Source: Vallitalea longa (GTDB taxonomy: Bacteria; Bacillota; Clostridia; Lachnospirales; Vallitaleaceae). Taken from it: DNA of 64,000 bases. The translations under genes and the position numbers were made by a program. The DNA is taken from contig NZ_BRLB01000007.1 in the NCBI RefSeq assembly GCF_027923465.1, positions 62,001 through 126,000 on the forward strand, read 5' to 3'. Numbering within the stretch: position 1 is the stretch's first letter; every line of letters starts with the position of its first letter. This document shows, piece after piece, positions 1 through 8,717 of this stretch. A model generated the notes under the pieces. The model did no database searches. It was not told where the DNA came from and saw nothing but the letters and a program-made list of their open reading frames with translations.

Positions 1-170
1 TATTCCAGTGCTCCACCTCCTACAGTCCCTATAGAATTGTCTTTACCATCAACAAGCATTTTTTTCCCGACCGTCACAGGGGTATTACCTGTCATTTCAA
101 TAACTGTAACCATGATACAACTTTGACCCCTTTTTTTCATACTTATAAGTTCTTCATAAATATTCTCCAT
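1..170 (-). CDS. XdhC/CoxI-family protein, N-terminal part (runs off the window)
   Basis: Only the first 56 codons are present; the gene continues beyond base 1. The start ATG (168-170) follows GGAGTGAAAAT. The peptide starts MENIYEELISMKKRGQS and goes on with VTVIEMTGNTP, VGKKMLV and GTVGGGALE. That pattern (ValThrVal..GlySer/AsnThrPro..GlyGlyGlyAlaLeuGlu) is the N-terminal signature of XdhC/CoxI proteins, which help insert or mature the molybdenum cofactor of xanthine-dehydrogenase-type hydroxylases. A consensus minus-strand promoter lies just upstream (233-262). Family assignment rests on this short stretch only. Confidence 0.75.
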   Translation of the reverse strand, partial: MENIYEELISMKKRGQSCIMVTVIEMTGNTPVTVGKKMLVDGKDNSIGTVGGGALE

Positions 171-232
171 ATTTTCACTCCATTCTTAGAGCTGATTTTA
201 AAAACACAGTTACATTAATAATATGTAACTAT

Positions 233-262
233 ATTATAACTTGTATGAAAATATTTTGTCAA
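233..262 (-). promoter_or_regulatory. Sigma-A promoter for the XdhC-like gene
   Basis: Read on the minus strand, TTGACA (257-262) is followed after 18 bases by TATAAT (233-238). Both boxes match consensus exactly. The promoter points to the XdhC-like start codon at 170. Confidence 0.7.
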
Positions 263-294
263 ATACTGTTTGATGTAGAATATATTAGTTAAGA

Positions 295-323
295 TTGACT
301 ATATAATCTACCTACACTATAAT
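295..323 (+). promoter_or_regulatory. Sigma-A promoter for the phosphopantetheinyl transferase
   Basis: TTGACT (295-300), a 17-base spacer, then TATAAT (318-323), about 115 bases upstream of the ATG at 439. The leader contains no hairpin that I recognise. Confidence 0.65.
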
Positions 324-438
324 AAGTTTATATACTTAATAATAAAAATACAAAGGTATGATATTGATAAAGTTAAAAAAGCTTATATAGCTTATAATTA
401 GAACTCATATAGTAATATAAAATAGAAACGGACTGTTT

Positions 439-1128
439 ATGATGGTTAGTATATATGGAATAAAAATAAACGATGATATAGATAAAAATATTTTTAATAA
501 ACTTTTGTGTATCGTATCATCAGAAAAAAAGAATAAAATTCTGAAATTTAGATCTAAAAAGGATGCTCAAAGGTCTCTATTTGGAGACTTATTGGCAAGA
601 TACGTTATATGTAATAAATTGAACATAAAAAATGAACAATTAGAATTCGACGTTAATAAATACGGAAAGCCTAATCTTATTAGGCCTGAAGGTTACCATT
701 ATAATATATCCCATTCTGGCGATTGGGTTGTATGTGCATTTGATAATCACCCTATAGGAATAGATGTGGAAGTTATTAAACCCATTGATTTTAACATTGC
801 AAAAAAATTCTATACAGAATTTGAATATACTGACTTGATGAATCAAAAAGAGAATAATCGATTAAATTATTTCTATAGACTTTGGACATTAAAGGAAAGT
901 TATATAAAAGCTGATGGAAAAGGATTATCTATTCCATTAAATTCATTTTCATTTTCCATAAATAATCAAGATATAGAATTAATGACTGAAAATGAATTTA
1001 ATTCTTGTCTATTCTGGCAGAATGAAATAGATAATAAGCATATTGTCTCTGTTTGTTACTTGAAGGGAAATATCGATTCTATAAAAATAATAAATCAATC
1101 AAATATATTGATGTCTCCATTTTTTTAG
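439..1128 (+). CDS. Sfp-type 4'-phosphopantetheinyl transferase
   Basis: Transfers 4'-phosphopantetheine from CoA to the conserved serine of carrier proteins, turning apo-ACP/PCP into the holo form. At 229 aa it has the usual length of the two-lobed Sfp type rather than the short AcpS type. Visible motifs in order are GKP near residue 76, NISHSGDWV near 89, IGIDVE near 106 (magnesium-binding Asp and Glu) and WTLKESYIKADGKGL near 148 (catalytic Glu/Lys region). Two ATGs are adjacent (439 and 442); the ribosome site is weak, so either may be used. It stands alone, convergent with the FemX-like gene. The only carrier proteins in the window are in the biosynthetic cluster about 30 kb away, so it is a plausible activator of that pathway; that link is inference. 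Confidence 0.93.
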   Translation: MMVSIYGIKINDDIDKNIFNKLLCIVSSEKKNKILKFRSKKDAQRSLFGDLLARYVICNKLNIKNEQLEFDVNKYGKPNLIRPEGYHYNISHSGDWVVCAFDNHPIGIDVEVIKPIDFNIAKKFYTEFEYTDLMNQKENNRLNYFYRLWTLKESYIKADGKGLSIPLNSFSFSINNQDIELMTENEFNSCLFWQNEIDNKHIVSVCYLKGNIDSIKIINQSNILMSPFF

Positions 1129-1149
1129 TGTTCGATACAATAGCTTCCA

Positions 1150-2484
1150 TTACTTTTCCTTACTTTTTATCTTGAATCTGATTTTTTTGAATTTGGGCAA
1201 AATGAATCTAAATAGTTTATATACTAAATTATTTATAACTAAATCAAATTCACCGATAAATTCCACAAACTCACCATCAAAACCTTTTTTGAACTTATAG
1301 AGTCCATATAGTGGATTATCTGGATTCAAATCACCTGATACTCCTCTAAAATCATACATATAGCAGTCCAGATCTATGGTATCTTCAATCATCTTCCACT
1401 GCATAATGTAATTAGGCATTGTATCTCGTAATATATTGTCAGAAGCACCATAAGAATACCAACCCTTGCCTCCATAATATAAATATATCGCACCAGCTAC
1501 ATAGATGTCTTCTTGTCCTTTATATTCAGAGATATCTTCTATTCTGTTGCTAAAACTGTATATCTGTCTTTGACAATCGGCAATTCTTTTTTCTATATCT
1601 GCTATTTTTTTGTTTAGCTTTTCCAATTCTTGTTCTGCCATAGTTTCTTGCAGCAATGACTGGGTATTTATTTTTCTCTTCTCTAATCTATCTATATTTT
1701 TTTGTTGCTGGTCAAGATTGGATTTTAATCTATTATAATCGGAATCATAATTATATTTAACCATATATAATCTGCAATATGGAATTTTTTCAATCATGTT
1801 TTTGAAATATTCTTTTGGTCTAGTTATGAAATTATCTCTTTTACCTGTAATCACCATTTTTTCTTGGAATATACTTAATATCTTATCTGTAATATTATTC
1901 TTATCATATACTTCTACACTAAGACCTCTTTTTTTTGCTACTTTAATATTATATTTAGTTTTCTTGGAAAAGTTATCATATATAGATTTCTTTCTATCCA
2001 TTAAGTTTTTTTCCATATCGAAATACAATCTGAAAACAAAATTAGGTTGTATGTTCTCGAAATTTTTTGTATTCTTATGATTGTATCCAGTATTAATTAA
2101 TATATTTTTTATCTGGGTCCCCAATTCAATTTGTTCTTCATTTTCATTCAGATGAATATCTGGATCGATAGATATAAATGCTATTTTATTTTTCTTTCCA
2201 TATTCTTTTAGAAACTTGGTGAATTCAGTTACTAAGTTTTTATTTTCATAATTACAGTTGAATCCTCTAGGTATATATCCCATATAATGATTGATATATG
2301 GTATCCTTCTTAATAAAATTACACATGATAGCAATAGATTCCCATTGTTATCATATCCTCCAAAATATTTTGCTTTCCATTCGCTTTTTAAATCTGCCCA
2401 GTAGGATGTTTGGAAAATATGTCCCCTATTTTCGTAATTGAATTCGTTCAATTGTTCTTTATCTATTTCTATAAAATTATACAT
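1150..2484 (-). CDS. FemX/FemAB-family peptidoglycan aminoacyltransferase
   Basis: Fem proteins add amino acids from aminoacyl-tRNA to the side chain of lipid-linked peptidoglycan precursors. The 444-aa protein has the two GNAT-like lobes: HIFQTSYWADLKSEW near the N-terminus, then HYMGYIPRGF and FISIDPDIHL. A charged coiled-coil arm (about residues 250-305, rich in Lys, Glu and Gln) is typical of FemA/FemX. The C-terminal block GKGWYSYGASD...NYIMQW and PLYGLYKFKKGF are family hallmarks. Its ATG follows AAGGAGATTATTC. It lies 51 bases behind vanT on the same strand, so it is probably co-transcribed with the van genes. In Streptomyces coelicolor the FemX homologue VanK is needed for glycopeptide resistance, so the linkage may be functional (inference). 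Which amino acid is added cannot be read from sequence. Confidence 0.88.
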   Translation of the reverse strand: MYNFIEIDKEQLNEFNYENRGHIFQTSYWADLKSEWKAKYFGGYDNNGNLLLSCVILLRRIPYINHYMGYIPRGFNCNYENKNLVTEFTKFLKEYGKKNKIAFISIDPDIHLNENEEQIELGTQIKNILINTGYNHKNTKNFENIQPNFVFRLYFDMEKNLMDRKKSIYDNFSKKTKYNIKVAKKRGLSVEVYDKNNITDKILSIFQEKMVITGKRDNFITRPKEYFKNMIEKIPYCRLYMVKYNYDSDYNRLKSNLDQQQKNIDRLEKRKINTQSLLQETMAEQELEKLNKKIADIEKRIADCQRQIYSFSNRIEDISEYKGQEDIYVAGAIYLYYGGKGWYSYGASDNILRDTMPNYIMQWKMIEDTIDLDCYMYDFRGVSGDLNPDNPLYGLYKFKKGFDGEFVEFIGEFDLVINNLVYKLFRFILPKFKKIRFKIKSKEK

Positions 2485-2535
2485 GAATAATCTCCTTGCT
2501 AATTTTTTAGTATATGCAGTTCAATATATAATATA

Positions 2536-4668
2536 TCAAATGTATATTTTTTTCAACCTGCAACTTAATCTACTTAATATCTCATTTGGGATACTACTAC
2601 AATTATTAGCCACCTCAGTTACATAAATACTATCTCTACCATCTTTTCCAATCAAGGTAACAATATCTCCTTGTTTTACTTGAGGAACATCAGTTATATC
2701 TACAATAAGCTGATCCATACAGACTCTACCTATTATAGGAACACGGAATCCATGTATTAATACATTACCTGATTCACAAGATAGATTTCTAGGAACACCA
2801 TCAGCATATCCGATAGCTATAACAGCAATCAGCATTTCTTTTTTTGCAGTAAATGTCCTTCCATAGCTAACACTTTCGTCTTTGTTTATATTTCTAACCA
2901 AAGCAACTTTAGCTCTTAGTGACAGAACAGGGCGTAAGTTAAGCTGGACTTTGGTTTTATCTCTAACTGTATCTATTGCACCATAAAGTGCAATTCCTAT
3001 CCTTGCATAATTATAATCCAACTCTGGATAATTAAGAATTCCATAGCTACTTTGAACATGTACTTTAGGCAATTTAATACCTTTTACTTTTAGCTTGTCC
3101 AATAATGTATTAAAAGAATTAATCTGACCATTGCTAAATTTGATATCTTGTTCCTTAACGCTATCAGCAACACATAGGTGTGTGTATATACCACTCACAT
3201 TCAAATTTTTATAATGGAACATCTCAGAAATCTTATTGATATCACTTGCATTCTCACCTATTCTATGCATTCCTGTATCTATTTTGATATGAACTTCTAT
3301 AGAATATCCATATTCATCTAATTTTCCTGCATATTCATAATCTACAACTGTTTGTATTAGATTGAAAGATATGATATCTTGGATTCTTGAAACATCAGTA
3401 TATCCTAGAATCAAAATATCTCCTATAATGCCATGTTTTCTCAGAGCGATACCTTCATCTATTGTGGCTACTGCAAATGATCTTATACCTATTTTATTTA
3501 AATATGTTGATACTTTTATAGCACCATGTCCGTAAGCATCTGCTTTTACAACAGCCATAAATTCACATTTATCTGACATAGTCTTCTTTAACTCAGTGAC
3601 ATTGTGCTTAAGATTACTATAATTAATTTCAATCCAAGCTCTATCTTTATCTTTTTCAGCTTTTCCATTATCTACGTATACACATTTTTTTTGTAGGAAC
3701 ATAGCAATTGATAAAGCTGATATACATGAGAGTATACTAACTATTATATAATGAACAAGATTATTGTCTATTAATAAAGATTGCATATTGGTCAGTTTAG
3801 CAATTAGACGTATACCAATAATAACCATGGGATGAATTATATAGATAATCATTGCTGTTTTTCGTAATATAATTAAAGATTTGCCTTCAAACAATATGAG
3901 CATATTAAACAGAAAAAACATAGTTGGTATCAGTAGTATATACATGCTATCATGTCTTTGAAATCTTATACCATTGATATATAATCCTTCTACAATCATA
4001 AGTAATAATGTTGTAAAAAAACCTATCATATAAAACTGTATTGAACATTGTTTTTTTCGTTTAGCAATCATTCCACCCAGTATTAAAAAGACTGGAGCAA
4101 AAAATACACCATTACGTGTAAAATCGGAAACCATGAATATATACTCATATAATCCCCTCAATGGTTTAAATGATCTGGTTAATCCGAAATAGCTATCCCC
4201 TAATAAACCTATGATGTATAGAATAATAGCTAATGCAAACGCTTTTTTATAGCCTAGTCGTTTTATCAAGTGAAATGAAATATATGCTCCTATCATTATT
4301 GCAGGCAAATACCATAAATGGTAAAGGGTACCATCAAATATGATATCTTTTAAAATATTTAACAGTAAATCATCTTGAGCAAAATAACCATTGTATATAT
4401 TTATGGGTAAATACAAAATTATTGAGATACCATATAATAAACCAATCTTCTGAAGAAAACCATATAATCTTCGTTTACTTAGTTCATTGAACAAGAAAAA
4501 ACCTGAAGTCATAAAAAAGAAAGGAACAGCTACTCTACCAATAATTCTCGTTAATATAAAATTGCCAATACGACTAATACTCAATAAAGGTGATGTATGA
4601 ATGGCAATAACTAATAACACAGCTATGATTCTAAAATAATCTATCCCTGCATATTCCTTTTTATTCAT
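2536..4668 (-). CDS. vanT: VanT: membrane-bound serine racemase
   Basis: Converts L-Ser to D-Ser for D-Ala-D-Ser precursors. In the 710-aa protein, residues 1 to about 340 form a multi-helix acyltransferase-3-like membrane domain (YFRIIAVLLVIAIHTSPL, FFMTSGFF). Residues from about 345 form an alanine-racemase fold with the PLP lysine in VVKADAYGHGA, ALYGA, the catalytic Tyr in SVSYGRTF and GRVCMDQ. Near the C-terminus, SSIPNEILSRL carries Asn where alanine racemases have Tyr (Tyr354 in Geobacillus Alr); this Asn is the known VanT signature for serine use. The ATG at 4666-4668 is chosen because GGAGGGAGG precedes it and it forms an ATGA overlap with the vanXY stop. Length matches VanT of the VanG type. 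Third gene of the van operon. Confidence 0.95.
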   Translation of the reverse strand: MNKKEYAGIDYFRIIAVLLVIAIHTSPLLSISRIGNFILTRIIGRVAVPFFFMTSGFFLFNELSKRRLYGFLQKIGLLYGISIILYLPINIYNGYFAQDDLLLNILKDIIFDGTLYHLWYLPAIMIGAYISFHLIKRLGYKKAFALAIILYIIGLLGDSYFGLTRSFKPLRGLYEYIFMVSDFTRNGVFFAPVFLILGGMIAKRKKQCSIQFYMIGFFTTLLLMIVEGLYINGIRFQRHDSMYILLIPTMFFLFNMLILFEGKSLIILRKTAMIIYIIHPMVIIGIRLIAKLTNMQSLLIDNNLVHYIIVSILSCISALSIAMFLQKKCVYVDNGKAEKDKDRAWIEINYSNLKHNVTELKKTMSDKCEFMAVVKADAYGHGAIKVSTYLNKIGIRSFAVATIDEGIALRKHGIIGDILILGYTDVSRIQDIISFNLIQTVVDYEYAGKLDEYGYSIEVHIKIDTGMHRIGENASDINKISEMFHYKNLNVSGIYTHLCVADSVKEQDIKFSNGQINSFNTLLDKLKVKGIKLPKVHVQSSYGILNYPELDYNYARIGIALYGAIDTVRDKTKVQLNLRPVLSLRAKVALVRNINKDESVSYGRTFTAKKEMLIAVIAIGYADGVPRNLSCESGNVLIHGFRVPIIGRVCMDQLIVDITDVPQVKQGDIVTLIGKDGRDSIYVTEVANNCSSIPNEILSRLSCRLKKIYI

Positions 4669-5432
4669 TGGTCCTCCCTCCAAGTGGTAATAATGAACCC
4701 GTCTACATTATTACCAGAAATCATATAAGATATTTTTTCTGGTAATTCAATAGATTTATATCCATAGGATAAAATGTCTACATAAGATACTTTCATAATT
4801 TTCCCATTATGTTCATAACTAAAATATCTTTCATCATAAGGATATTCTTTTATAGTTTCAATATACTCTTCAAGTGACAAATCTAGATTATTCATTATCT
4901 GTGAATGAGGATAACCTACATAACGGAAATGCCATGGTTCATGAGCAATACCTGTAATTGATTCTTTATCTTTTTTGTAACGTTGTATAAAACCATAGTG
5001 AGGTGCTTTTTTACGAAAATAATCGCATATTCCCTCATATGGAAAGTCAGGACAAATAAAATCTATATTTTCTTGTTTTCTAGCTAAATCTATAGCTAGA
5101 CCTGTTTGATGTTCGCTATGACCCGGAATGGCAACGAAATCCTTTGTAAATTTTATACCATTTTCCAATATAGAATCCTTGTAAATATTCTTTTGTTCAT
5201 TTAATGAACGATAACCACTTACAGGAACTATCTCAGCCTCACATCTTATGTCTTTCATCATATAATTCAATACATTAGCTGTTCTAATCTCAAGTAGAAT
5301 CTTTTGATGTCTTTCGTTCATTGGTGCAAGTTGAAGTTTATTTTTATCGCTATCAACTACAGGGTATGATTTGTTAACGAGAACTAAACTACCAGTATGA
5401 ATGTCTTCTGCGTATAATTTGATTGATTCCAT
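4665..5432 (-). CDS. vanXY: VanXY-type D,D-dipeptidase/D,D-carboxypeptidase
   Basis: Removes D-Ala-D-Ala dipeptide and trims D-Ala from pentapeptides, so that only D-Ser-ended precursors remain. The 255-aa protein has the VanY/VanX zinc site: SEHQTGLAIDLA (His and Asp ligands, near residue 108) and HEPWHFRYVG (catalytic Glu and the third His ligand, near 165). SGYRS is also present. There is no signal peptide or membrane helix, which fits cytoplasmic VanXY rather than membrane-anchored VanY. Its size matches VanXY of the VanG type, including a C-terminal extension of about 60 residues. Its ATG shares one base with the vanG stop and its stop overlaps the vanT start, so the three genes are translationally coupled. 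Distinguishing VanXY from VanY activity would need an assay. Confidence 0.92.
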   Translation of the reverse strand: MESIKLYAEDIHTGSLVLVNKSYPVVDSDKNKLQLAPMNERHQKILLEIRTANVLNYMMKDIRCEAEIVPVSGYRSLNEQKNIYKDSILENGIKFTKDFVAIPGHSEHQTGLAIDLARKQENIDFICPDFPYEGICDYFRKKAPHYGFIQRYKKDKESITGIAHEPWHFRYVGYPHSQIMNNLDLSLEEYIETIKEYPYDERYFSYEHNGKIMKVSYVDILSYGYKSIELPEKISYMISGNNVDGFIITTWREDQ

Positions 5433-6478
5433 TATTCTATACCTATTTCAATGAGCTTGTCTAAAATATCACTAAATGACAGTCCAATTCCTTTCATCAT
5501 ATTTGGATAACGGCTGTGTGCTGTAAATCCAGGTATTGTATTCACTTCATTAAATATTATTCTTCCGTTATCATAGAACATATCTACTCTTGCAAATCCT
5601 TTGCAGCCTAGAGTTTTATATATTTTGGCTGCTGTTTTTTTTATTTTATCACTTTCAGTCGTACCTATTCTTACTGGCATATGAATTTTTGAACTCTTGA
5701 GTGTATATTTTTCAATGTTATCAAAGAAACCGTCGCTCAATTCTATTTCATCAACTTCGCCGATTATTAATTGTTCATTACCTAATATGGCACATCCCAC
5801 TTCAAATCCATCTATATTTTCTTCAATAATCAATTCATCATCAAAAGAAAATGCTAGATCTATTGCTTCTGATAACTCTTCTTTTTTATTTACTTTGGTA
5901 ATACCCAATGAAGAACCTGCTTTTAATGGTTTTACAAAAAAAGGATACTTCAAATGTTTGATTTCCGAGGATATATATTCTACATTGTCATCCTTATTGA
6001 ATATTACTGAATCAGGTATATCTATACCTGCTTGCTTAACCAACTTGTGAGCTCTATTCTTATCCATACATAAAGAAGAACTCAATGTATCACATCCAAT
6101 AAGTGGAATACCTGCCAACTCTATCATTCCTTGTACTGTACCGTCCTCACCGTTTTTACCATGTAATACGGGAAAAGCTGCATCAATTTCAGTAAATCTA
6201 TTTTTGTTATCCGTAAATTCTATTATTCCACCAAAATCTCTATTAGGTGATATTACAACGGGTACACATTCATTTTTATTAATATGCCACGTATCATTTT
6301 CAATCTCATCAATGTTTCCATAAAATCTATACCATAAACCGTTACTAGTAATACCTATAAGAATTTTTTCATATAACTCGCTATTCAAATTTTTAATTAT
6401 GGCATTAGCCGATTGTAATGATACATTATATTCTGATGAATATCCTCCAAATAAAATTGCTATTTTCTTCTTTTCCAT
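5432..6478 (-). CDS. vanG: VanG-type D-alanine--D-serine ligase
   Basis: ATP-grasp ligase (348 aa) that joins D-Ala to D-Ser. It begins KKIAILFGGYSSEYNVSLQS. It carries FPVLHGKNGEDGTVQG and FVKPLKAGSSLGITKV (ATP-grasp lysine and loop). The omega loop reads EKYTLKSSKI, and the EKY form is typical of D-Ala-D-Ser ligases rather than D-Ala-D-Ala or D-Ala-D-Lac ligases. GFARVDMF and FNEVNTIPGFT supply magnesium-binding residues. The stretch RYPNMMKGIGLSFSDILDKLI is very close to enterococcal VanG as I remember it. The ATG follows AAGAGGT. First gene of the vanG-vanXY-vanT set; no vanR/vanS/vanU lies upstream here. A housekeeping Ddl is the alternative, but context and omega loop argue against it. 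Confidence 0.94.
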   Translation of the reverse strand: MEKKKIAILFGGYSSEYNVSLQSANAIIKNLNSELYEKILIGITSNGLWYRFYGNIDEIENDTWHINKNECVPVVISPNRDFGGIIEFTDNKNRFTEIDAAFPVLHGKNGEDGTVQGMIELAGIPLIGCDTLSSSLCMDKNRAHKLVKQAGIDIPDSVIFNKDDNVEYISSEIKHLKYPFFVKPLKAGSSLGITKVNKKEELSEAIDLAFSFDDELIIEENIDGFEVGCAILGNEQLIIGEVDEIELSDGFFDNIEKYTLKSSKIHMPVRIGTTESDKIKKTAAKIYKTLGCKGFARVDMFYDNGRIIFNEVNTIPGFTAHSRYPNMMKGIGLSFSDILDKLIEIGIE

Positions 6479-6673
6479 TATTTTGACCTCTTTTCTAGTT
6501 AATTAGTAGAGCATTATTATATATATACAATATTGTCGATAAATCCCACTTGATCTTATATATAAATATATCAAATATTGGAATGTTCTTTATAAATACT
6601 TTATGAAGAAATTCTTAAGATTTTCTTTGGAAGGATTTAGAATAATTATGAATATTAATTTTATCAATAAAAA

Positions 6674-6719
6674 AACATAACAAAACCTACTTTAAATATA
6701 AAGTAGGTTAATTATGTTT
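6674..6719 (-). terminator. Terminator behind the NUDIX gene
   Basis: A perfect 10-bp stem (6684-6693 with 6700-6709, loop AAATAT) is extended by an outer pairing of AAACATAA with TTATGTTT. On the minus strand it is followed by a run of T. It separates the NUDIX gene from the van operon, implying that vanG has its own start of transcription between about 6480 and 6670, a 190-bp AT-rich stretch in which I found no clear consensus boxes. Confidence 0.8.
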
Positions 6720-6734
6720 AACATGTACTCTTAT

Positions 6735-7178
6735 CTAGATATATTTTTTGTTTCCCCACATATTGCATTTCTTTAAGTCTAGATAATCATTATATGCTTG
6801 TTCGATAATCTGTTTTTCGTTGCTGAATTTTAGTAGATGGTAAGCTTCATGATACTTGTAGTACCCAGAATCCGTAAAAAATTCTTCTCTCTGTGGTCTG
6901 CTATAATAGCTATAGGCCTTCATTAGATACCAGTGTACGTCTTTAACAACAGTATCATTGGCAATCATAAAGGAATATTGACTCTTTCCAACATATTTAA
7001 TTATATTTGCTTTAACTCCAGCTTCTTCACGTACTTCTCTTATAGCTGTATCATTATATTCTTCTTGATCTTCAACAGTACCTTTTGGTAACACCCAGCC
7101 TTCGTATTTATGTTGATAAAGTAATAATATCTTTCCTTTATGAATTACCACTCCGCCACAACTAACTGCTTCAATCAT
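6735..7178 (-). CDS. NUDIX hydrolase
   Basis: 147 aa. The NUDIX box G-x5-E-x7-REVREEAG is seen as GTVEDQEEYNDTAIREVREEAGV, about residues 33-54, preceded by GWVLPKG. These enzymes cleave nucleoside diphosphates linked to another group; the substrate cannot be told. It begins MIEAVSCGGVVIHKGKILLL, the usual first strands. It is 112 bases downstream of the PBP gene's stop region in genome order but transcribed toward the van operon, and ends at a strong terminator. Confidence 0.87.
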   Translation of the reverse strand: MIEAVSCGGVVIHKGKILLLYQHKYEGWVLPKGTVEDQEEYNDTAIREVREEAGVKANIIKYVGKSQYSFMIANDTVVKDVHWYLMKAYSYYSRPQREEFFTDSGYYKYHEAYHLLKFSNEKQIIEQAYNDYLDLKKCNMWGNKKYI

Positions 7179-7289
7179 AAAAATGCCTCCTAGCTTTGGG
7201 TAATTCGTCTAAACATTTTTTTTAATTAAATGTCTCGTCTTAAAAAGTATACAATTTTTTCTAACTTTTTTCAACTGTATATTTTTAAC

Positions 7290-8717
7290 TTACTCCATTT
7301 TGTGCTTATTAATATATAGTTCAAATAATTGCCTTGCTATGGGAGCTGCATATCTTGTACTAGTACCTGAATTCTCAACTATTACTGAAACAGCGATCTG
7401 AGGATTATCTGATGGAGCGAATCCTACATACCATGCATGAGGATATTCACCTTCATTTTCAGCAGAACCAGTTTTACCTGCTACTTGAATACCTTGTACA
7501 GCTGAAGTCTTACCAGTACCTTCACTTACTACTTTTTCCATAAATTCTTTTATCGTATCTGCTTCATCTACACTCATAAATTCTGTATAGAACTCAGGTA
7601 AATTCTTAGTTATAATTTTACCTTTTGAGTTTTCAATATGATCAATTATATAAGGTTTCATTAATATACCTCCATTAGCAACAGCTGAAGTTATTAAAGC
7701 ATTATGGAAAGGCGTAATTAATGTCTCTCCTTGTCCAATAGCCGTCTCAGCTACCTTTTCAATGGAAGATTGGCTATCCAAACCAAAACTACTTTTTTTA
7801 CATCCACGATATGGAATCTGACTATTGAAAAGTAATCCATTTGCTACATCCCTGTACTTCACTAAATCCAAACTTGTTCCAATATTGGCAAATGCAGTAT
7901 TACACGACATTTTAAAAGCATCTTCTAGGTTTTCTTCACCATGCCAAGTATTGGAATAGCAATGTATAGTGTTCTGTCCAAAATAATCTTTACCCTTACA
8001 GATATAATTAAAATCTTTCCAATTGGGGTTCTCTCTAATATATGCTAATGCAGTTACAATTTTAAAAGTTGAACCAGGAGGATATAGTCCCATTACTGCT
8101 CTATTGATAAGAGGTGAATTCGCATCATCATTTCTTAAGTCATTATAGTTACTTTCAATATAATTAGGATTATAATCTGGTTTTGAAACCATACATAATA
8201 TCTTCCCTGTAGAAGGTTCTACAGCTACAACTGCACCTTTTCTATTACCTAATAATTCATAAGCTTTTTTTTGCAAATCTGCATCAAGTGTAGTTATAAC
8301 ATTATCTCCAACACTTTTTTGCTTGGAGATTGACTGCACTGTTTTTTCTATAATGTTGACATTGGATTTTAATAAATCGTAATTGACCAAAGCTTCAATC
8401 CCACTTTTGTCCAGATTAGAATAACCTATTACATGGCAAAAAATATTTTCATAAGGATAAATCCTATAGGGTTTGTCCTTATCTACCATAGTTTCAGCTA
8501 ATACATTACCATTAGCGTCTAATATTTTACCTCTTATAATATTTTTTTCTAATTCTTCAATACGAGGATTATAGGAATTGATGGCAATGTTATCACTATC
8601 GAACATCACAAATTTAAATATATTGAAAATCAATATTATAAAAAGTCCTATAAAAATATATGAAATATTATTCAAACTTTTATTATCTTTTCTGTTTTCT
8701 TGTTTTTTTCTTCCCAT
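7290..8717 (-). CDS. Class B penicillin-binding protein (transpeptidase)
   Basis: Cross-links peptidoglycan outside the membrane. The 475-aa protein has one N-terminal membrane helix (about residues 20-40, NISYIFIGLFIILIFNIFKF). A short PBP-dimer region follows (RGKILDANGNVLAET). The transpeptidase domain has STFK (serine near residue 216, PGSTFKIVTALA), SCN (near 271, MSCNTAF) and KTG (near 417, VAGKTGSAENEG). It is shorter than FtsI of rods and resembles the PbpA type that pairs with FtsW/RodA. Its ATG lies 35 bases inside the upstream ftsW/rodA gene, with AAAGGGTG as ribosome site, so the two are coupled. Close to the van operon but separated from it by a terminator. Confidence 0.92.
   Translation of the reverse strand: MGRKKQENRKDNKSLNNISYIFIGLFIILIFNIFKFVMFDSDNIAINSYNPRIEELEKNIIRGKILDANGNVLAETMVDKDKPYRIYPYENIFCHVIGYSNLDKSGIEALVNYDLLKSNVNIIEKTVQSISKQKSVGDNVITTLDADLQKKAYELLGNRKGAVVAVEPSTGKILCMVSKPDYNPNYIESNYNDLRNDDANSPLINRAVMGLYPPGSTFKIVTALAYIRENPNWKDFNYICKGKDYFGQNTIHCYSNTWHGEENLEDAFKMSCNTAFANIGTSLDLVKYRDVANGLLFNSQIPYRGCKKSSFGLDSQSSIEKVAETAIGQGETLITPFHNALITSAVANGGILMKPYIIDHIENSKGKIITKNLPEFYTEFMSVDEADTIKEFMEKVVSEGTGKTSAVQGIQVAGKTGSAENEGEYPHAWYVGFAPSDNPQIAVSVIVENSGTSTRYAAPIARQLFELYINKHKME

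Noticed and set aside
5432-6478. Housekeeping D-Ala-D-Ala ligase
   Set aside because: Coupling with vanXY and vanT and the EKY omega loop point to a D-Ala-D-Ser ligase.
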